Shown one piece after another: positions 6,450-11,869 of a stretch of 11,869 nucleotides of DNA. The notes below the pieces were generated by a model that was given only the letters and a program-made list of their open reading frames with translations, had not been told where the DNA came from and searched no databases. The position numbers and the translations under genes are program-made. The stretch lies in assembly GCA_902479205.1 (NCBI GenBank), contig CABSNX010000040.1, positions 1-11,869 on the forward strand, written 5' to 3'. This DNA comes from an uncultured Collinsella sp. (GTDB lineage Bacteria > Actinomycetota > Coriobacteriia > Coriobacteriales > Coriobacteriaceae). How positions within the stretch are numbered: position 1 is the stretch's first letter; each line of letters begins with the position of its first letter.

Positions 6450-8903
6450 CTAGCCGCGGACCTCGCCGTTTACGCCCTTGCACACCTTGGTGACGATCTT
6501 CTGGTGCGCCTTCTCGACCTCTTCGCTGGTGAGCGTGTGGTCGTCGGAGCGATACGTAAGCGCGAAGGCCATGGACTTTTTGCCCACGCCCACGCGGACC
6601 GGATCGCGATAGACGTCGAACAGACGCACGCCCTCGAGCAGCTTGCCGCCGGCGCTGGTAATGCGGCGCTCAAGATCCTCGCAGGTCACGGAGTTATCGA
6701 CCACGATAGCCAGATCGTGCTCAACAGCCGGATACTGCGAGAACTCGCGGTAGTTCTCCTGGTTGCGGGCGCCCTTGATCAGCTTGTCCAGGTCGAGCTC
6801 AAAGGCAACGACGACCTCGTCGATGCCCATGGCTTCGCGCGCCTCGGGGTGGATCTCGCCGACCCAGCCCAGCACGGTGCCGCCGGACAGAACCTCGGCC
6901 GCACGACCCGGCTGCAAGAAGGCATAGCCCTCGCCCTCGACGGGACGGAAGCGAACCTTCTCGATGCGCAGCTGGGCGAGCAGCTCCTCGACAATGCCCT
7001 TGCCAAAGAAGAAACGCAGCTTGCGGTACTTCATGTTCCAAGACTGCTCGCTCCACTGACCCGAGAGCACGCCCGCCACGGACTTGGTCTCCTTGGGCAG
7101 GCTGGCGTTCTCACGACCGTGGAACAGGCTGCCGACCTCGTACAGGTGCACGTTGGGCGTGCCGTGGGCCTCGTTATAGGCCACGGATTGCAGCAGGCCC
7201 GGCAGCAGCGAGCGACGCATCTCGGTCTGCTCGGCTACCAGCGGATTCATGAGCACCACGGGGCAGCCGCGGCCCTCGGTGGACATGCCGATCTTCTCCA
7301 GGTCGCCCGGAGCGGCAAAGCCAAAAGTCGTGGTCTCATTGAGGCCGCAGGCGCGCAGGATCTCGCCGACCTTGCGGGTGAGCTTCTGCTCGCGGGTCAG
7401 GCCGCCGATGTGGTTCTTGGCGGCCGGGATGGTCGCCGTCACGCGGCCCATGCCCCACAGGCGCAGGACCTCCTCGATCAGATCGATCTCGCGCGGCAGG
7501 TCGGGGCGGAAGCTCGGCGGGGTGACCATAAAGTCCTCGCCGTCGCGCTCGACGGTGCAGCCCAGGCGAGTGAGCGAACGCTCGATAAACTCGGGCTCGA
7601 TGTCGGCACCGCTAATGGCGTGCACGCGGGCCAGGCGCAGCTTGATGCTGTCGATGGTCTTGGGCGCGCGGAACACGTCGACGTAGCCGGGAGCGACCTC
7701 GCCGCCGGCGATCTCCTCGATCAGCGCGCAGGTAACGTTGGCGACATCCACGCAGCCGGTCTCATCGACCTGGCGCTCAAAACGGATGGAGGCGTCGGAG
7801 ATCAGCGACAGATCGCGGCTGGTGTGCGAGGTGCGACCGGCGTTGAAGCAGGCACTCTCGACCATCACGTCGACGGTGTCATCCTCGATCTCGGAATCCA
7901 TGCCGCCCATAACGCCGGCCAGCGCCACGGGACGCTCGCCGTCGGTGATGAGGCCCATGCCGGCGTCGAGCGTGCGCTCCTCGCCGTCGAGGGTCGTGAA
8001 CTTCTCGTCCTGTTGGGCGGCGCGAACCACCACGCGGCGATGGCCATCGCGTTCGGCAAAGGTATCCAGGTCAAAGGCATGCAGCGGCTGACCGGTGAGC
8101 ATCATCACATAGTTGGTGATGTCGACGATGTTGTTGTGCGGACGCACGCCCAGGGCGTTGAGGCGCTTGACCATCCAGTCGGGCGAGGGGCCGACCTTCA
8201 CGTTGCGCACGATGCGGGCGACATAGCGGTCGCACAGGCCCTCGTCGGCAATCTCGACCGAAAGCTCGTCGTCGGTCGCGCGGCCAGTCTCCGCCTTGAT
8301 GGCGGGCAGCTCAACATGGAAATCGCGGTCGAAGATGGCACCGGTCTCGCGGGCCATGCCAATCATGGACAGGCAGTCGGGACGGTTGGGCGTGATCTCG
8401 CAGTCGAGCACGGTATCGCTCGAGCCCACGTACTCGGCAAACGGCATGCCGCAGGGCGTATCCTCGGGCAGGATCATGATGCCGGAGTGATCGCCGCCCA
8501 GGCCGAGCTCGCGCGCAGAGCAGTTCATGCCCATGGACACGACGCCGCGAAGCTTGCTCTTCTTGATCTTAACGTCGCCGGGAAGCACAGCACCGATCAT
8601 GGCCGTGACGATGTGGTCGCCGGCCTCAAAGTTCTGCGCGCCGCAGACGATCTGCAGCGGGGCGGGGTTGCCGTCGGCGTCGAGGTTCTTGTCGCCCACG
8701 TCGACCGAGCACACATACATGTGGTCGCTATCGGGGTGCGGGGTCTTGGTGAGCACCTTGGCAGTCACCACGTGGTCGAAGGACTCGCCCACGGTGTCGA
8801 TCGCCTCGACCTCGGTGCCGGTACGGATATATTCGTCCGAAAGGGTCTTGGGATCCTCCGGAATATCGATCATGGTCTTGAGCCAGTCGTAAGAAACACG
8901 CAT
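6450..8903 (-). CDS. pheT: Phenylalanine-tRNA ligase beta subunit
   Basis: Beta subunit of the alpha2-beta2 phenylalanyl-tRNA synthetase, which charges tRNA-Phe in the cytosol and carries the editing site for mischarged Tyr. The 817 residues have the full bacterial layout. The N-terminal OB-type tRNA-binding domain runs from about 42 to 155 (FDHVVTAKV ... GMNCSARELGLGGDHSG). The B3/B4 editing domain and the B5 domain follow, then the catalytic-like core, and a C-terminal ferredoxin-fold anticodon-binding domain starts at about 721 (FSQYPAVEHDLA) and runs to the end. The length is usual for the family and no break is seen. The ATG at 8903 has AGGAG six bases upstream. It lies 184 bases after pheS, an unusually long gap for this pair, and is presumably read from the same T-box-controlled transcript. 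It ends before the terminator at 6308-6342. Confidence 0.97.
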   Translation of the reverse strand: MRVSYDWLKTMIDIPEDPKTLSDEYIRTGTEVEAIDTVGESFDHVVTAKVLTKTPHPDSDHMYVCSVDVGDKNLDADGNPAPLQIVCGAQNFEAGDHIVTAMIGAVLPGDVKIKKSKLRGVVSMGMNCSARELGLGGDHSGIMILPEDTPCGMPFAEYVGSSDTVLDCEITPNRPDCLSMIGMARETGAIFDRDFHVELPAIKAETGRATDDELSVEIADEGLCDRYVARIVRNVKVGPSPDWMVKRLNALGVRPHNNIVDITNYVMMLTGQPLHAFDLDTFAERDGHRRVVVRAAQQDEKFTTLDGEERTLDAGMGLITDGERPVALAGVMGGMDSEIEDDTVDVMVESACFNAGRTSHTSRDLSLISDASIRFERQVDETGCVDVANVTCALIEEIAGGEVAPGYVDVFRAPKTIDSIKLRLARVHAISGADIEPEFIERSLTRLGCTVERDGEDFMVTPPSFRPDLPREIDLIEEVLRLWGMGRVTATIPAAKNHIGGLTREQKLTRKVGEILRACGLNETTTFGFAAPGDLEKIGMSTEGRGCPVVLMNPLVAEQTEMRRSLLPGLLQSVAYNEAHGTPNVHLYEVGSLFHGRENASLPKETKSVAGVLSGQWSEQSWNMKYRKLRFFFGKGIVEELLAQLRIEKVRFRPVEGEGYAFLQPGRAAEVLSGGTVLGWVGEIHPEAREAMGIDEVVVAFELDLDKLIKGARNQENYREFSQYPAVEHDLAIVVDNSVTCEDLERRITSAGGKLLEGVRLFDVYRDPVRVGVGKKSMAFALTYRSDDHTLTSEEVEKAHQKIVTKVCKGVNGEVRG

Positions 8904-9087
8904 CTAGCTCTCCTTTCATACTGAAAGCCTGCGAAGAGATGCAGGTGGAAACTTCAACTTTGTGAACATTCCTTACAAAGCGAGGGTTGTCCAAGTGCGA
9001 CAGATCGGCCCGAAAGAGGAGCGCCGCGTACTTTGGTACGCAAGCGACGAATGAGCGCCGAGGTGCCGTGCTTGGGCAAGCCGCAGC
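8904..9087 (-). other. Structured pheS-pheT intercistronic spacer
   Basis: The 184 bases contain no credible gene. In the transcribed (minus) direction there are three small inverted repeats: a tetraloop hairpin GCGTAC-CAAA-GTACGC (9041-9026, extendable to 8 bp with two G-U pairs), CTTTGT/ACAAAG with 11 bases between (8980-8958), and CCTGC/GCAGG (8945-8928). GGCGCTC also occurs twice around the first hairpin. No T-run follows any of them, and the last bases are the pheT ribosome binding site. Possible roles are mRNA processing or stability, or an intergenic repeat unit. Confidence 0.5.
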
Positions 9088-10164
9088 CTAGAACTGATTC
9101 AGGAAACGCATATCGCCTGTCATCAACGTACGCAGGTCGGGCAGGTCGTAGCGCAGGGCCGCGACGCGCTCGGCGCCAATGCCAAAGGCGAAGCCGGTGT
9201 ACTTCTCGGGATCGATGCCGCAGTTGATCAGGACGTTGGGGTCGACCATGCCGCAGCCCAAGATCTCGATCCAGCCGCTGTGCTTGCAGAAGTTGCAGCC
9301 CTTGCCGCCGCAGACGTGGCAGCTTACGTCCACCTCGCAGCTCGGCTCGGTGAAGGGGAAGAAGTGCGGGCGATAACGCGTCTTGCGGTCCTCGCCAAAC
9401 ATGCACTTAACAAAGTAGTCGAGCGTGCCCTTAAGATCGCCAAAGGTGATGCCCTCGTCGACGACCAGGCCCTCGATCTGGTTGAACTGCGGCAGGTGGC
9501 AGGCGTCGGCCGTGTCGGGACGGTAGACGGTGCCCGGGCAGATCATGTAGATGGGCGGCTTCTGCGACTCCATGGTGTGGATCTGCACGCCCGAGGTCTG
9601 GGTGCGCAGCAGCACGTCGGACTCACCGTGGGCGTGAGCCTCGGGGTGCGCGACGCTGCCGGGGTTGTTGTCGACCACGTAGAAGGTATCGCGGGCCGAG
9701 CGGCTCGGGTGATCCATGGGGGCGTTGAGCGCGGTGAAGTTGTAGTAGGAGGTGTCGACCATGGGGCCGGACTCGACGGTGTAGCCGATGCCGCAGAAGA
9801 TGTCCTCGGCCTCCTCGATAATCTGCTTGATCAGGTGCTGGTGGCCGATCTGCGGACGGATGCCCGGCAGCGTGATGTCGACGGCGTCGTGCTCCAGTGC
9901 GCGCTTGAGGGCGGCGGCCTTCATCTCGGTGTTGCGCTCGTCGAGCATGCCCTCAATCAGCTGGCGCATCTCGTTGGCTCGCTTGCCCATCACGGGACGA
10001 TCCTCGGGGGCGAGCTTGCCCATCATGCGCATCAGGCCGGTGATGCGGCCCTTGCGGCCGAGCAGCTCAACGCGCGCAGCCTCGAGCTTGGCTGCGTCGT
10101 CGGCGCCTGCGACGAGCTCCTTGGCCTCTTCCTCGAGTTTGACCAGATCATCAATCAGACTCAT
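9088..10164 (-). CDS. pheS: Phenylalanine-tRNA ligase alpha subunit
   Basis: Catalytic alpha subunit of phenylalanyl-tRNA synthetase; it activates Phe with ATP and transfers it to tRNA-Phe. The 358 residues start with a Glu/Lys-rich coiled-coil region (about 1-90), then the class II core: motif 2 as FFPFTEP (268-274, E273), a four-cysteine CHVCGGKGCNFC stretch (282-293) common in this family, and motif 3 as GFAFGIGAER (324-333). The QTSGVQIHTME stretch before them is the Phe/ATP pocket region. The start ATG at 10164 (MSLIDDLVKLEEEA) is preceded by AAAGGGA. The open frame extends further upstream, but that part is the T-box leader and not coding. Expression is expected to rise when uncharged tRNA-Phe accumulates, through the T-box. 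Confidence 0.97.
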   Translation of the reverse strand: MSLIDDLVKLEEEAKELVAGADDAAKLEAARVELLGRKGRITGLMRMMGKLAPEDRPVMGKRANEMRQLIEGMLDERNTEMKAAALKRALEHDAVDITLPGIRPQIGHQHLIKQIIEEAEDIFCGIGYTVESGPMVDTSYYNFTALNAPMDHPSRSARDTFYVVDNNPGSVAHPEAHAHGESDVLLRTQTSGVQIHTMESQKPPIYMICPGTVYRPDTADACHLPQFNQIEGLVVDEGITFGDLKGTLDYFVKCMFGEDRKTRYRPHFFPFTEPSCEVDVSCHVCGGKGCNFCKHSGWIEILGCGMVDPNVLINCGIDPEKYTGFAFGIGAERVAALRYDLPDLRTLMTGDMRFLNQF

Positions 10165-10250
10165 GTCTTCCCTTTCGTCTCTCGCGCTCTCCGTTTGCCG
10201 AGGCGGCTGCCACCGTCTGGCGTTGTGAAAACGCGGCCCGGTTCGGTAAT

Positions 10251-10291
10251 AAAAAAACCGTCCTCGGGCATGTGCATTGCCCAAGGACGGT
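10251..10291 (-). terminator. T-box attenuator terminator
   Basis: On the minus strand a 14-bp stem (10291-10278 with 10270-10257, one U-G pair) with a 7-base loop is followed by seven T (10257-10251). Its 5' arm contains the CCGTCCTT that otherwise pairs with the T-box, so the two structures are mutually exclusive. It lies about 90 bases before the pheS start. Confidence 0.93.
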
Positions 10292-10535
10292 TGAATTCCG
10301 CGGTACCACCTTGTTTGACCCGGCGGATGTCTGGCCCGCCGCGCCCACTCTGTGCCCCTTGTCGCGAGGCTCACGGCTTCCCTACTGGGGCTTCGCCGCC
10401 GCTGGCTGCGTGCCCGTTGAGGTCGCTGCTCGGGAGTGAACGCTTGGCCCTTGCCACCGCAGGAAGGCTTTCAGCCCATGACCTTCCCTCTCTTGCCGGC
10501 GACGCGGCGGGCAAAACCCTCTCCGTCAACGCATT
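10251..10535 (-). ncRNA. T-box leader, Phe-specific, upstream of pheST
   Basis: A tRNA-sensing riboswitch that senses the charging state of tRNA-Phe. On the minus strand the T-box sequence AAGGTGGTACCGCGG lies at 10312-10298; its TGGT bulge is complementary to the ACCA end expected of tRNA-Phe. The antiterminator partner CCGTCCTT follows at 10290-10283. Stem I features are the AGAGAGGGAAGG bulge region about 10495-10480 with its CCTTCC partner, and TTCACTCCCGAGC from 10440, where TTC (10440-10438), a Phe codon, occupies the usual specifier position before AC. A GGCGG/CCGCC pair before the T-box fits stem III. The 5' limit (about 10535) is an estimate. The leader ends in a terminator competing with the antiterminator, so control is at transcription elongation. 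Confidence 0.93.
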
Positions 10536-10542
10536 GGGCTAT

Positions 10543-10548
10543 AGGATA
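10543..10548 (-). promoter_or_regulatory. Possible -10 box of the pheST promoter
   Basis: TATCCT on the minus strand would start transcription near 10536, just before stem I of the T-box, which is the expected place. The match is moderate and no good -35 lies 16-18 bases upstream (GGCGAT at 17), so the call depends mainly on position. Confidence 0.3.
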
Positions 10549-10667
10549 CCACATTGTGCGAGCGTATCGCCGCGTTCCGTTTTGTTCGCGCTGGGTACAA
10601 GACGGGTAGCTGTGCAAACTGGCCGTGCGCCCAAAGGCGGCGCGGCCTGCGAGATTAAGGATATGGT

Positions 10668-11833
10668 ATGGGAAAGAAACTCGATAAGAAGGCCAAGGCC
10701 GCCGTGGCAAAAGCCGCCAAGGGCGTCAAGGCCGACAAGGCCGTCAAGAAGTTCCGCAAGCTCGAGGGCAAGCTGTGGACCCGCGAGTACCTACTCAAGA
10801 TTGCCGAGTTTGACGGCGCGACCATTGCTCCCGCCAACGGTGCCGCCGCCCGTGCCGACGCCATGGGCACCCTTGCCGGCGAGCACCACAAGCTCCTGAC
10901 CAGCGAAAAGTCTGTCGAACTTGTGCGCTCGCTGGCACGCGAGACCGTCGCCGGCGGAAAGATCGACGACCCGCAGTTGCTTGACGAGATTCGCGTGCTC
11001 GGCCGCGACCAGCGCGAGGCAAGCGTCATCCCCACCGAGGAGGCCGAGGCCTGGACCAGGCTCACCTGCGAGGCCGACGCCGTGTGGCACAAGGCCAAAG
11101 CGGCCAACGACTGGGCGAGCTTTGAGCCCTATGTGGACAAAATCGTCAGCCAGCTCAAGCATCAGGCCGAGCTCATGGACCCCAAGCGCGACCCATACGA
11201 CGTGTGGCTCGACCAGTACGAGCGCGGCCTTTCCACCGAGAGCTTCGATGCGTTTTGCGACGAGGTTAAGGCCACCGTCGTGCCGCTCGTGCACGCCATC
11301 GGCGAACGCGGCCAGCAGCCCGCTGCCGACTTTTTGCACGCCCGCGTGCCCGAGGCCGCCCAGCGCGCCATGAGCTTTGACCTGATGAAACTCGTCGGCC
11401 TGGACCTGGACGACACCACGCTTGCCTTTACCGAGCATCCGTTTAGCGAGGGCTTCTCGGTGGGCGACGCGCGCATCGCCACGCACATCTACGAGGACGA
11501 TTGCATCTCCAACGTCTACAGCATCATCCACGAGGCGGGACACGCCATGTACGAGCTGGGCGTCAATCCCGCCTATGCGCGCACCTGCCTGGAGGGCGGC
11601 ACCTCCATGGGCATCCACGAGAGTCAGAGCCGCTTTTTCGAGAACACCGTGGGCCGCAGTCGTGCCTTTATGGGACCGCTGCTCGAGGTACTGCGCCGCC
11701 ACGCGCCCGAGGTCTACGGCGACGTTGGCGAGGACACGCTCTACCGCGCCGTGAACATCGCGCAGCCGTCGTTGATCCGTACCGAGGCCGACGAGCTCAC
11801 CTACCCCCTGCATATTATGGTGCGCTACCAGAT
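10668..11833 (+). CDS. M32-family metallocarboxypeptidase, truncated by contig end
   Basis: Zinc (or cobalt) carboxypeptidase of the Taq/Pfu family, which removes C-terminal residues from peptides in the cytosol. About 388 native residues of an expected about 500 are visible. The metal site is complete: HEAGH at 288-292 and the third ligand E318 in GIHESQSRFFENTVGRS, 26 residues after H292 as in known family members. The start is the ATG at 10668, with AAGGA at 10657-10661 upstream; the ATG at 10663 is in another frame. Residues 1-34 are a Lys/Ala-rich extension ahead of the usual helical start (EGKLWTREYLLKIAEFDG). The native sequence ends with YPLHIMVRYQI, a stretch expected well before the C-terminus. 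Bases after 11833 are adapter, so the frame that continues past this point is not real protein. It is divergent from pheST. Confidence 0.93.
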
Positions 11834-11869
11834 CTGTCTCTTATACACATCCCGAGCCCACGAGACCGA
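11834..11869 (+). other. Transposase mosaic-end and sequencing adapter remnant (artefact)
   Basis: CTGTCTCTTATACACATC at 11834-11851 is the first 18 of the 19 bases of the Tn5 mosaic end used in tagmentation libraries. It is followed at 11852-11866 by CCGAGCCCACGAGAC, the read-through of the Nextera-type i7-side adapter, then CGA (11867-11869), probably the start of an index. The expected T between the two parts is missing. This is not genomic sequence and not evidence for a transposon in the organism. Confidence 0.97.

Noticed and set aside
6504..8924. An 806-codon open frame on the + strand opposite pheT
   Set aside because: It lies wholly over pheT, a complete and well-recognised 817-residue protein. 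High-GC codon use keeps the opposite frame free of stops, and the translation is low-complexity (rich in Ala, Gly, His, Asp, Leu) with no recognisable domain.
10165..10374. Upstream extension of pheS to 428 residues
   Set aside because: The added residues are encoded by the T-box terminator and antiterminator. The ATG at 10164 has its own ribosome binding site and gives the usual PheS N-terminus.
9280..10899. A 539-codon + strand frame opposite pheS and the T-box, running into the carboxypeptidase start
   Set aside because: It crosses a structured RNA leader and two real genes in the wrong frame.
11834..11851. Tn5/IS50 mosaic end as evidence of a mobile element
   Set aside because: It is followed directly by sequencing adapter sequence and the end of the contig, so it is a library artefact.

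Overview
The window looks like a high-GC (about 60% by eye) actinobacterial contig end, most likely from a Coriobacteriia gut bacterium of the Collinsella type. The reasons are the GC level combined with a T-box leader ahead of pheST, a Coriobacteriia-like housekeeping set, and an N-terminal sequence (MDLTLCGQSAF...) that I associate with a Collinsella-expanded hypothetical family. This placement is from recognition, not a search.

Layout, left to right. (1) 1-1075 (+): the C-terminal three quarters of pyruvate kinase, closed by a strong intrinsic terminator. (2) 1141-1496: a gene-free stretch with a small hairpin and a striking 19-bp inverted repeat whose arms lie about 90 bp apart. (3) 1497-2568 (+): a frameshifted gene for an AbiEi-like/DUF559-like predicted nuclease-fold protein. 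(4) 2565-3413 (-): a zinc-dependent phospholipase C family protein whose stop codon shares a CTAG with the stop of the converging pseudogene. (5) 3493-6204 (-): a three-gene ECF/CbiMQO-type metal importer read in the order cbiM(N)-cbiQ-cbiO. Its promoter is followed at once by a perfect GTGTTAC-N14-GTAACAC palindrome, which looks like a NikR operator, so the metal is probably nickel. (6) 6450-10164 (-): pheS-pheT, preceded by a Phe-specific T-box attenuator (10251-about 10535) and ended by a terminator whose loop contains the -35 box of the cbiM promoter. (7) 10668-11833 (+): a divergent M32 metallocarboxypeptidase gene, truncated at the contig end.

The last 36 bases (11834-11869) are not genomic. 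They are transposase mosaic-end plus Nextera-type adapter sequence left on the contig, so the apparent last codons of the carboxypeptidase are artefactual.

The genes fall into independent units: glycolysis (pyk), metal uptake (cbiMQO), Phe-tRNA charging (pheST) and peptide turnover (M32). I do not see a multi-gene novel system. The best leads are regulatory: the NikR-like control of the importer, the terminator/promoter overlap, the inverted-repeat element ahead of the broken nuclease-like gene, and the structured 184-bp pheS-pheT spacer.
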